Below, one piece after another: positions 25,004 through 31,441 of a stretch of DNA of 64,000 nucleotides (the stretch's first letter is position 1; every line of letters starts with the position of its first letter). The stretch lies in the NCBI GenBank assembly GCA_045631525.1, contig JAZQUY010000005.1, forward strand, positions 1-64,000. Direction: 5' to 3'. The stretch is from SIG440 sp045631525. GTDB lineage: Bacteria > Bacillota > Clostridia > Monoglobales > Monoglobaceae. Below the pieces are notes generated by a model. The model was not told the DNA's origin, did no database searches, and saw nothing but the letters and a program-made list of their open reading frames with translations. A program made the position numbers and the translations under genes.

Positions 25004-25017
25004 ATTATAGTCCGGAC
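25004..25017 (-). promoter_or_regulatory. Candidate late promoter with a GTCCGGAC palindrome
   Basis: Minus-strand -10 TATAAT (25009-25004) stands 33 bases upstream of the terminase small subunit start. The perfect 8-base palindrome GTCCGGAC (25010-25017) abuts it on the upstream side, and no acceptable -35 hexamer is present at 16-18 bases. That is the layout of an activator-dependent or repressor-blocked late promoter. Role inferred. Confidence 0.45.
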
Positions 25018-25046
25018 AATTTATCCAAAACAGACCATTTTTGTGA

Positions 25047-25415
25047 TTATATGTCATTTTTGTGTTTTTCCAGATACCTCGCAGCAATTTTCCTCACACC
25101 CTCTTCGCTGTTGTAACCACCAGTCATATAGGAGACCTTTTTCCATGACATACATTTCACATAGCGATAATAAAAAATCTGTCTGGTTAAGCTGTCATCA
25201 ATGGACTCAAGAAACTTGTCAATACGTTTTTTGAGTTCACTGCACTTTCTGATTTTGTTCACAATTCTCTGTTCCCGTTCTCTGATATTTGTGACCGCAA
25301 AAGCTCCCTTGTGTTCATTTTGCCGTGCCTCTATTTTGAGGTTTACAAGCTCCTCGGTGTCATTCATAATCTCCCTGTTAAGATAATAAATCTGCATAAG
25401 TTCTTTTTTTGTCAT
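25047..25415 (-). CDS. Phage late transcription regulator (DUF1492/RinA/ArpU-like)
   Basis: A 122-residue protein. The N-terminal half is a charged helical region; the C-terminal half (DDSLTRQIFYYRYVKCMSW, then KKVSYMTGGYNSEEGVRKIA) resembles sigma-70 region 4 type helix-turn-helix domains of phage late regulators. Such proteins activate packaging and structural genes, and this gene lies just before the candidate late promoter and terminase. GAGGAG precedes the ATG. Confidence 0.75.
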   Translation of the reverse strand: MTKKELMQIYYLNREIMNDTEELVNLKIEARQNEHKGAFAVTNIREREQRIVNKIRKCSELKKRIDKFLESIDDSLTRQIFYYRYVKCMSWKKVSYMTGGYNSEEGVRKIAARYLEKHKNDI

Positions 25416-25427
25416 AAAAACATCTCC

Positions 25428-25613
25428 TCAATCTCTGCCGTAATATTTTGCTCTGCATTTAAGACTACAAAAACATCTTCCAAATCTATCTGCTATTTTG
25501 TAATCATCAAATTCATCAAATGTTTCTCCACACACCTCACAAAAAAATATTTTTTTACTCTCCTGTTTACCAAATTTCAAAATTTTTAAAATATTGGGGT
25601 GCTCTGTCTCCAT
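25428..25613 (-). CDS. Small zinc-finger-like phage protein
   Basis: A 61-residue protein with a CEVC pair near residue 25 and a CFCSLKC group near 50, spaced like a treble-clef zinc finger. It overlaps the end of the preceding regulator gene by 47 bases in another frame. The ribosome binding site is weak. The role is unknown; small zinc-finger proteins in this position may bind DNA or RNA. Confidence 0.55.
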   Translation of the reverse strand: METEHPNILKILKFGKQESKKIFFCEVCGETFDEFDDYKIADRFGRCFCSLKCRAKYYGRD

Positions 25614-25857
25614 TTTTCACTGCCTGCCACCTTTTTTTGTTTCCTTTAGGAAACTTTTCTCCAAAAAAAATAAGCATTATTTCTCGCCTGTCAAGCTCCA
25701 GAATCTTCGAAATTTGCTGAATTTCAAACAATGTGAATTCAGATATTCCCCCAAGCCGACAAGACAGAACAATCTTGTTAAGCGGTATTCTTTCAGCAAG
25801 CTCTCCCACCGAAAAACCCCTTTTCGACATAATCTTTTTCAACAACTTTCTATTCAC
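25567..25857 (-). CDS. Helix-turn-helix regulator of the phage cassette (Cro-like position)
   Basis: A 96-residue protein with an XRE-type helix-turn-helix near residues 8-55 (KRGFSVGELAERIPLNKIVLS, then a recognition helix) and the tail FGEKFPKG. The start is a GTG at 25857 because the near-perfect ribosome binding site GGGAGGTGAG stands just before it. It is the first gene of the minus-strand phage operon, divergent from the repressor-like gene at 26049, which is the place of a Cro or early regulator. Confidence 0.72.
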   Translation of the reverse strand: MNRKLLKKIMSKRGFSVGELAERIPLNKIVLSCRLGGISEFTLFEIQQISKILELDRREIMLIFFGEKFPKGNKKRWQAVKNGDRAPQYFKNFEIW

Positions 25858-25889
25858 TTTCTCACCTCCCATTTTGAATTTCGATTTAG

Positions 25890-25951
25890 ATATTACCATT
25901 ATTTTACATTTTTGTCAAGGCGTTATTAACATTTTTTTACTTTTATGTCAA
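25890..25951 (-). promoter_or_regulatory. Tandem promoters of the phage cassette
   Basis: Two minus-strand promoters share perfect TTGACA -35 elements, at 25951-25946 and 25918-25913. Each has a 17-base spacer and an AT-rich -10 (TAATAA at 25928-25923 and TAATAT at 25895-25890). The units are imperfect direct repeats offset by 33 bases. They lie between the two divergent helix-turn-helix genes and are likely targets of those regulators. Confidence 0.6.
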
Positions 25952-25957
25952 ATGTAG

Positions 25958-25986
25958 TTGCAAATTTGGAAATCCTGTGATATAAT
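25958..25986 (+). promoter_or_regulatory. Promoter of the divergent repressor-like gene
   Basis: TTGCAA (25958-25963), 17 bases, then TATAAT (25981-25986) with a TGA extended -10. It begins only seven bases from the first opposing -35 element (25951), so polymerase or repressor binding on one side should affect the other. Confidence 0.65.
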
Positions 25987-26048
25987 ATGTCCGCAAAAGT
26001 TTTTTGCTAAACAGCTTCAAATTCACGCAATATGAAAGGATGAAAAAT

Positions 26049-26435
26049 ATGCCTATTGATATCAAACAAAAACGGATTGAACACGGCTTTACCCTCGAAC
26101 AACTGGGAGAAATGGTGGGTGTAAGCAAAAGCACCATAAAAAAATGGGAAAGCGGTTACATAAAAAATATGAAAAGGGATAAAATCTTTAAGCTCGCCAA
26201 TGCTTTGAATATCTCCCCTTTAGAACTTTTAAATATCCCCGAAACCTCTTCCACAGAAGAAACTTTTATTCCGCTGGATGATGAAAACCGGCTTTTGCTT
26301 GAAAACGTTTTAAACTTTTCCATTTCCAAGGATACAGTTATATATTTTACGGATGGTTACGCCCATTGTTATAAATTTTCAGCCGATATTCTTAATATCT
26401 TTAAAAATATTTGTACTTCAGGCAATCACGACTGA
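26049..26435 (+). CDS. XRE-family repressor-like protein of the phage cassette
   Basis: A 128-residue protein. Residues about 5-60 are a canonical helix-turn-helix (FTLEQLGEMVGVSKSTIKKWE). The C-terminal 60 residues show no S24/LexA-type Ser-Lys peptidase motif, so RecA-driven self-cleavage is not expected. This is like the small Xre repressor of Bacillus PBSX. It is divergent from the minus-strand cassette and has its own strong promoter. The ATG at 26049 is preferred because AAAGGA precedes it. Confidence 0.75.
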   Translation: MPIDIKQKRIEHGFTLEQLGEMVGVSKSTIKKWESGYIKNMKRDKIFKLANALNISPLELLNIPETSSTEETFIPLDDENRLLLENVLNFSISKDTVIYFTDGYAHCYKFSADILNIFKNICTSGNHD

Positions 26436-26452
26436 TTTTTTGCATAAAAAAT

Positions 26453-26484
26453 AGCCCTGCCTCCTGATTTTAGGAAGCAGGGCT
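26453..26484. terminator. Bidirectional terminator at the right end of the cassette
   Basis: Arms AGCCCTGC and GCAGGGCT with an inner TCCT/AGGA stem. On the minus strand it is followed by a T-rich tract that ends cyclophilin transcription away from the cassette; on the plus strand a looser T tract follows the repressor-like gene. Confidence 0.75.
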
Positions 26485-26498
26485 TTCGCTTTGCTTTT

Positions 26499-27263
26499 TT
26501 AGTCTTCAATGATTGTAACCTTTTTCATTGTAATTGGTGTAACAGGGATTGCCATTTCACCCATGGAGTTGGGTTTTCTTTCAACATCCAAAAATCCGTC
26601 AACAACATCCATGCCCTCGATGACCTTTCCAAAAGCGGCATATTGTCCGTCGAGAAAGCTTGCATCATCATAACAGATAAAGAACTGACTTGATGCACTG
26701 TCAGGATCCATAGAACGAGCCATAGAAATCACGCCGCGCTGATGTGAAAGGGTGTTCTGACTGAAACCATTTGATGAAAATTCACCTGGTATCTGAACTC
26801 CGCTTCCGCCCATACCTGTGCCCTCAGGGTCGCCGCCCTGTGCCATAAAGCCGTCTACAACTCTGTGGAAGCCCACGCCGTCATAAAAACCGTCCGAAAC
26901 CAAATCCACAAAGTTCTGAACTGTCTGTGGTGCATATGATGGATAAAGTTCAAGAACAAACTCGCCGCCATCTTCCATTTCAACCAAAACCTTTACATTT
27001 TCCTCTGTCATCTTTTTGTCCTCCTCATTTTTTCCCTGAGCTACCGCAAGCTCGCCGTTTTCATTTGCTGTGGTTTTACCGGTCGCCGTCTGACTTGTCA
27101 AGACGGTGTCACTGTCTGAAGAAAATCCAAGCTTTTCAAAGCCACCTGTCGCTCCAATGGCAAACAAGCCAATCACACACACCACGGCAATAATACCCGC
27201 AACAGCTGATATAACTTTGGTTGGGGAATTCTTTTTTTTATTTAAATTTTTATTATTTTTCAT
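26499..27263 (-). CDS. Membrane-anchored peptidyl-prolyl cis-trans isomerase (cyclophilin)
   Basis: A 254-residue protein with a basic N terminus and one hydrophobic segment (residues about 16-40) that acts as a signal anchor, a low-complexity linker, then a cyclophilin domain from about residue 88. Motifs include GFYDGVGFHRVVDGFMAQGGDP, quoted in part as FHRVVDGFMAQGGD, and SQFFICYDDASFLDGQYAAFG, quoted in part as SSQFFICYDD. It would assist folding of exported proteins outside the membrane. A consensus promoter precedes it. Confidence 0.9.
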   Translation of the reverse strand: MKNNKNLNKKKNSPTKVISAVAGIIAVVCVIGLFAIGATGGFEKLGFSSDSDTVLTSQTATGKTTANENGELAVAQGKNEEDKKMTEENVKVLVEMEDGGEFVLELYPSYAPQTVQNFVDLVSDGFYDGVGFHRVVDGFMAQGGDPEGTGMGGSGVQIPGEFSSNGFSQNTLSHQRGVISMARSMDPDSASSQFFICYDDASFLDGQYAAFGKVIEGMDVVDGFLDVERKPNSMGEMAIPVTPITMKKVTIIED

Positions 27264-27302
27264 AAGAAAACTCCTTTTTCGACTTTTTATATTCTGAATT
27301 TA

Positions 27303-27331
27303 ATTGTAATTGTATAGACGCCTTTTGTCAA
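27303..27331 (-). promoter_or_regulatory. Promoter of the cyclophilin gene
   Basis: Minus-strand TTGACA (27331-27326), 17 bases, TACAAT (27308-27303), about 40 bases upstream of the start with GGAG in between. Good match to sigma-A consensus. Confidence 0.65.
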
Positions 27332-27373
27332 TACTAAGAATGTTACATTTTTTTGAATTTTTCAGTTAACCTA

Positions 27374-27402
27374 TTGTTTTTAAAAGAAATATATGGTAAT
27401 AT
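27374..27402 (+). promoter_or_regulatory. Candidate ftsH promoter
   Basis: TTGTTT (27374-27379), 17 bases, TAATAT (27397-27402). Moderate match. It lies 80 bases upstream of the TTG start chosen for ftsH. Confidence 0.45.
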
Positions 27403-27481
27403 ATATATACACTAAACTGGTATGTTTTGTCCGCTCAGCGTTGCGGAATATATATTCAAAATTCAAACTGGAGGCGATCCC

Positions 27482-29359
27482 TTGAAAAAACCTTTACGCG
27501 GTTTAAGCTTTTATTTAATTTTATTTCTGATAATTCTCACCATATTTGTGGTTACATCAACCCCTGAGCCAACCACCAAATATGTTTACTCCGACCTTCT
27601 CACGATGATAAAAACAGGTCAAGTGACAGAGCTCAAGATGGTGGAAGGCACAGCATATGCAACACTTCTCGACAACACAAAAATTGAGGTTGCAACTCCC
27701 GGCTATTCCATCCTCTACCTCAGCGCAGGCGATGAAATTGACCGTCAAGTTGCTGCCGGCACACTCAAAGTCGACACTCCTGAGCCGGTTTCGCCACCAT
27801 GGTGGCTGAGCTTTTTGCCATCCCTTGGTCTTATTGTGATTATGATTGTCTTCTGGGTTATTTTTATGCGTCAATCACAAGGTGGCGGAAAAGGCGGCGT
27901 TATGTCCTTTGGCAAAAGCCGTGCGAAAGTAACCGTTGACGATAAAAACAAAAAAACCTTTGATGATGTGGCAGGCGAAGACGAAGAAAAAGAAGAACTC
28001 AAGGAAATTGTGGACTTCCTCAAAGACCCCAAAAAATTCTGTGCCCTCGGCGCAAGAATCCCAAAAGGTGTTCTCCTGGTGGGCCCTCCCGGAACAGGTA
28101 AAACCTTGCTCGCCAAGGCTGTTGCCGGTGAAGCAGGCGTTCCTTTCTTCTCCATCTCAGGTTCAGATTTTGTGGAAATGTTTGTGGGTGTTGGTGCGTC
28201 ACGTGTGCGCGACCTTTTTGAACATGCAAAGAAATCCGCACCCTGCATAGTTTTCATTGACGAAATCGACGCCGTAGGCAGACAAAGAGGTGCAGGTCTC
28301 GGCGGCGGTCATGACGAAAGAGAACAAACCCTCAATCAGCTTCTTGTTGAAATGGATGGTTTTGGCATAAACGAAGGCGTTATCGTGATTGCTGCAACCA
28401 ACCGTCCTGATATTCTGGACAGCGCACTCCTCCGCCCCGGTCGCTTTGACCGTCAGGTCCTGGTTGACGCTCCCGATGTCAAGGGCAGAGAGGAAATCCT
28501 CAAGGTCCACGCTAAAGGTAAGCCCCTGGCAGATGATGTCCGTCTTGATGTTCTTGCAAAAACCACTGTTGGCTTCACAGGCGCAGACCTTGAAAACCTT
28601 ATGAACGAGGCGGCACTCCGTGCAGCAAAGAACGGGGCAACCTCAATCACAATGTTTGACCTTGAAGAATCCATTATGAAAGTTATCGCAGGTCCCGAAA
28701 AGAAGACTCGTATTGTAACAGAAAAAGAGCGCAAACTCACAGCATACCACGAGGCAGGTCACGCTGTTGTTTCAAAACTTCTTCCAACTCAGGACCGAGT
28801 TCATCAGATTTCAATCATCCCTCGTGGCAGAGCTGGTGGATACACACTGTCTCTCCCCAAGGAAGATGTTTCATACACCTCAAAGACTGAAATGCTTGAA
28901 GAAATTGTTTCACTCCTGGGCGGCAGAGTTTCAGAACAGCTGTTCCTTGGTGACATCAGCACAGGTGCTTCAAACGACATCGAAAGAGCCACCGCAATCG
29001 CCAAGAATATGGTTATCAAATATGGTATGAGCAAAGCTCTTGGAACTCGTAGTTTTGGCAGCAGCAACGACGAAGTGTTTATCGGTCGTGACTTTGGTCA
29101 CACAAAGGATTACAGCGAAGATGTGGCAGCAAAAATTGACAGCGAAATCAAGCGCATAATTGACGAGTGTTACGCCCGCTCCGAAGAGCTTCTCAGGGAA
29201 AACTCAGACAAAGTAAAAACAACCGCCGAGCTTCTCCTTGAAAAAGAAAAGGTTGATGCCGCTGAATTTGATGCACTTTTCGCAGAAACTCCGGCGAGCA
29301 ATGAAGCTTCAACAGTTGAAAGTGAAACTGCTCCATCAGAAATCACAGATAACGAATAA
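27482..29359 (+). CDS. ftsH: ATP-dependent zinc metalloprotease FtsH
   Basis: A membrane-bound AAA+ protease of about 625 residues that degrades misfolded membrane and regulatory proteins. Two membrane helices flank a short external domain (residues about 9-30 and 105-125). The AAA module has Walker A GPPGTGKT beginning near residue 202, Walker B IVFIDEID and the second region of homology. The zinc site HEAGH is at residues 423-427. The start is a TTG at 27482, since GGAGG stands seven bases before it; an ATG 20 codons earlier has no ribosome binding site. The C-terminal tail is acidic and threonine-rich. Confidence 0.95.
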   Translation: MKKPLRGLSFYLILFLIILTIFVVTSTPEPTTKYVYSDLLTMIKTGQVTELKMVEGTAYATLLDNTKIEVATPGYSILYLSAGDEIDRQVAAGTLKVDTPEPVSPPWWLSFLPSLGLIVIMIVFWVIFMRQSQGGGKGGVMSFGKSRAKVTVDDKNKKTFDDVAGEDEEKEELKEIVDFLKDPKKFCALGARIPKGVLLVGPPGTGKTLLAKAVAGEAGVPFFSISGSDFVEMFVGVGASRVRDLFEHAKKSAPCIVFIDEIDAVGRQRGAGLGGGHDEREQTLNQLLVEMDGFGINEGVIVIAATNRPDILDSALLRPGRFDRQVLVDAPDVKGREEILKVHAKGKPLADDVRLDVLAKTTVGFTGADLENLMNEAALRAAKNGATSITMFDLEESIMKVIAGPEKKTRIVTEKERKLTAYHEAGHAVVSKLLPTQDRVHQISIIPRGRAGGYTLSLPKEDVSYTSKTEMLEEIVSLLGGRVSEQLFLGDISTGASNDIERATAIAKNMVIKYGMSKALGTRSFGSSNDEVFIGRDFGHTKDYSEDVAAKIDSEIKRIIDECYARSEELLRENSDKVKTTAELLLEKEKVDAAEFDALFAETPASNEASTVESETAPSEITDNE

Positions 29360-29363
29360 TATA

Positions 29364-29399
29364 AAAACGAGAAATTTGCCCTTGCAAGTTTCTCGTTTA
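29364..29399 (+). terminator. Hairpin between ftsH and ispE
   Basis: ACGAGAAA (29367-29374) and TTTCTCGT (29389-29396) with an inner TTGC/GCAA stem and a modest T tract. It may partly terminate ftsH transcription; ispE has AGGAAC close to its start. Confidence 0.55.
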
Positions 29400-29417
29400 G
29401 TTTAAAAAGGAACTATT

Positions 29418-30272
29418 ATGAAAAAAGAATTGGAAATCAAATGCCCTGCAAAAATAAATCTTTCCCTTGATGTAATAAATCGCCGCGATGACGGCTATCA
29501 CAATCTTTCGATGATTATGCATGAAATAAATCTTTTTGATATTTTGAAAATATCCATCTGCGATTCTACCACTTCCACTATCCAGTTTTCCTGCGATAAC
29601 GAAGATATACCCACCGACGATAGCAATCTTGTTGTAAAGATGGCGAAATTATTTTTTGAAAAAACCGGTATAACCGCATCGGCAAGAATTCATTTATGCA
29701 AAAATATTCCCTCAGGAGCAGGTCTCGGTGGCGGCTCTTCTGATGCCGCAGGAACACTTTCTGCGCTCAACACCCTTTTTGAGAATCCACTTGAGGCCAC
29801 AGAGCTCAAAACTCTGGCCAAATCCCTAGGGGCAGACGTTCCGTTTTTTCTGCACGGCGGCTGTATGCTTGCCGAGGGTATCGGCGAAATTCTTACTCCA
29901 TTGCCTCCGCTTGGAAACGCATTTGTTGTTGTGGCAAAACCTGACATTAGCATTTCAACCGCTTATGTTTACAAAAACCTTGTTCTTGACGAAACTACAA
30001 TACACCCCGACATAAAGGCGTCAATTTCGGCACTTCAAAATGGCGACATTGATGCATTGGCAAAAACAGCCGGAAACGTCCTTGAAACTGTTGCCGAAAA
30101 AATGCATCCCGAAATCAGCGAATACAAAAAAAAGATGCTTGCACTTGGTGCTTCATACTCCCTTATGAGTGGCAGCGGCTCATCAGTCTTCGGGGTTTTC
30201 AAAGACAAACTTTCCGCCGAAAAAGCCTTGTCAGAATTTAGGAAAATCACAGAAGAATCATACCTTGTATAA
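29418..30272 (+). CDS. ispE: 4-diphosphocytidyl-2-C-methyl-D-erythritol kinase
   Basis: A 284-residue GHMP-family kinase of the non-mevalonate isoprenoid pathway; it phosphorylates CDP-methylerythritol in the cytoplasm. The N-terminal CPAKINLSLDV motif, the phosphate-binding loop PSGAGLGGGSSDAAGT (residues about 92-107), the catalytic region ADVPFFLHGG and the C-terminal LMSGSGSSVFGVF glycine loop are all present. Length is normal. It indicates that the host makes isoprenoids by the MEP route. Confidence 0.93.
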   Translation: MKKELEIKCPAKINLSLDVINRRDDGYHNLSMIMHEINLFDILKISICDSTTSTIQFSCDNEDIPTDDSNLVVKMAKLFFEKTGITASARIHLCKNIPSGAGLGGGSSDAAGTLSALNTLFENPLEATELKTLAKSLGADVPFFLHGGCMLAEGIGEILTPLPPLGNAFVVVAKPDISISTAYVYKNLVLDETTIHPDIKASISALQNGDIDALAKTAGNVLETVAEKMHPEISEYKKKMLALGASYSLMSGSGSSVFGVFKDKLSAEKALSEFRKITEESYLV

Positions 30273-30276
30273 AAGC

Positions 30277-30306
30277 AAAACGGCTTGCCCTTGGGCAAGC
30301 CGTTTT
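30277..30306. terminator. Bidirectional terminator after ispE
   Basis: A 14-base arm AAAACGGCTTGCCC (30277-30290) with its complement at 30293-30306 forms a strong hairpin with A and T flanks, between two convergent genes. Confidence 0.85.
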
Positions 30307-30321
30307 ATTATATTATAAACC

Positions 30322-30795
30322 TTATTTTTTAGTAAAACCGCCTTTAACCATCACAATAACGTCACTGCTTGCTCTTATTCCTCTGCCATCAGCCAGCGGA
30401 ACAATCAAAAGATGATTGGCTGGCATATCACTTCCGTCCGCCAAATCAAAGCCTGCTGTTGTGTCTGCAATTCCACCCTTTTCTGTCGCAATGATTGTTG
30501 CTTTTCCCATTCTTAAGATAAGCTCTGTTCCTGCGGAACAAATTATTTCCTGTCCGGCACTTGCTTCCACAACCTCAAAGGACGCGGCAGCACCTGCGGT
30601 TCCATTTCCTGTTTTCAGTCCCGCTATGGCACTTTCAACATACTTTTCGATTTTCGGCATCAACACATCATCAATATATGATTTTGTAATCAGCGGGTCG
30701 TCCTCGCCTCCAGGCTCTGCCAGAACCACTGTAAACATAAGGCTCAGCACCACAAGTGCCAACGCGATTTTGAATTTCTTATTGTTCTTTTTCAT
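30322..30795 (-). CDS. Secreted or membrane-anchored protein of unknown function
   Basis: A 157-residue protein with a clear signal sequence: lysine-rich start, hydrophobic core to about residue 26, then an AEPGG cleavage-like site. The mature part starts with GGEDDPLITKSYIDD, a motif common in clostridial surface proteins, then a glycine/alanine linker and a beta-rich domain of about 90 residues. No catalytic motif is visible. A GGAGGAGG ribosome binding site gives a confident start. Function unknown. Confidence 0.7.
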   Translation of the reverse strand: MKKNNKKFKIALALVVLSLMFTVVLAEPGGEDDPLITKSYIDDVLMPKIEKYVESAIAGLKTGNGTAGAAASFEVVEASAGQEIICSAGTELILRMGKATIIATEKGGIADTTAGFDLADGSDMPANHLLIVPLADGRGIRASSDVIVMVKGGFTKK

Positions 30796-30822
30796 TTTTA
30801 TCCTCCTCCAAAAAATTTTGGG

Positions 30823-31167
30823 TTAAATAAGTCCGAAGCTTATTTCAAGTGCTTCATTTACTCTGGTCATAAGTTCATCATCCAAATGCCCTATTTTCTC
30901 TTTGAGCCGTCTTTTGTCGATGGTCCTTATTTGTTCTGCCAAAACCACCGAATCCTTTGAAAGCCCATATTCATTGGCATCAATTTCAATATGTGTCGGC
31001 ATTTTCGCCTTGTTTATCTGCGAGGTAATGGCCGTGGCAATCACCGTAGGGCTGTATTTGTTGCCTATATCATTCTGAATAATAAGCACAGGTCTCACCC
31101 CGCCTTGTTCAGAGCCCACCACAGGGCTCAAATCTGCGTAATAAATGTCGCCTCTTTTAATTATCAC
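30823..31167 (-). CDS. mazF: MazF/PemK-family endoribonuclease toxin (EndoA)
   Basis: A 114-residue toxin of the MazF family; Bacillus and clostridial forms cut mRNA at UACAU-type sites. The RGDIYYADLSPVVGSEQGG segment and PVLIIQND and TAITSQ strands are typical, as is the QIRTIDKRRL motif. The start is a GTG at 31167 with GGAG 11 bases upstream, two bases after the antitoxin stop. It lies downstream of alr, the common Firmicute arrangement. The core residues look intact. Confidence 0.92.
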   Translation of the reverse strand: MIIKRGDIYYADLSPVVGSEQGGVRPVLIIQNDIGNKYSPTVIATAITSQINKAKMPTHIEIDANEYGLSKDSVVLAEQIRTIDKRRLKEKIGHLDDELMTRVNEALEISFGLI

Positions 31168-31169
31168 AA

Positions 31170-31367
31170 TTATTCACACTCCGCAAGTTTTTGTTCAGCA
31201 AGTGTGAGTGCTTCGTTATCCGAAAACACACTCTCCTCTGCCAAACCAAGATTGATGCGGGACATTTCTTCGTAACCTTTTTTCAGCAAATCAGCACAAG
31301 TCTCACTGAGTTCCGCAAGGACAGCCTTGCTTTTTTCACATTCATCTGTCACAAAAGGCACCCCCAT
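31170..31367 (-). CDS. MazE-like antitoxin lacking a recognisable DNA-binding domain
   Basis: A 65-residue protein. Its C-terminal half (LKKGYEEMSRINLGLAEES, then DNEALTLAEQKLAECE) matches the toxin-binding tail of clostridial MazE/NdoAI antitoxins. The first 30 residues (MGVPFVTDECEKSKAVL...) do not resemble the usual ribbon-helix-helix that binds operator DNA. AAAGGGAT precedes the ATG and no upstream in-frame extension covers such a domain. It could neutralise the toxin but probably cannot autoregulate. An alternative is a distant helical antitoxin family. Confidence 0.7.
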   Translation of the reverse strand: MGVPFVTDECEKSKAVLAELSETCADLLKKGYEEMSRINLGLAEESVFSDNEALTLAEQKLAECE

Positions 31368-31441
31368 ATCAATCCCTTTTTACATTATACGCAGTATGAC
31401 TTGTCCGGGCTAATCGCAAATACAATTACTCATTTATGTAT

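Larger units (their letters stand above)
11195..26435 (-). mobile_element. Compact phage-derived particle cassette without integrase (PBSX-like or GTA-like)
   Basis: About 15.2 kb containing, in transcription order, two regulators and a zinc-finger protein, a late regulator, terminase, portal, scaffold, major capsid, connectors, tail proteins, tape measure, distal tail and baseplate proteins, holin and amidase. A divergent repressor gene (26049-26435) bounds the right end. The module order is that of a siphovirus. No integrase, excisionase, replication protein, recombinase, Mu F-type head protein or flanking direct repeat was recognised, and no tRNA gene lies at either edge. Every gene appears open and tightly packed with coupled starts, which argues against random decay. 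Boundaries are set by recD2 on the left and the cyclophilin gene on the right. Confidence 0.8.

Noticed and set aside
11195..26435. Capsid-forming satellite (PICI-type) element
   Set aside because: Such satellites carry an integrase and head genes but no tail genes. This cassette has a full tail and lysis set and no integrase.
26436..26498. Attachment site at the right edge of the cassette
   Set aside because: The only structure there is a bidirectional terminator; no matching direct repeat was recognised in 11102-11194.
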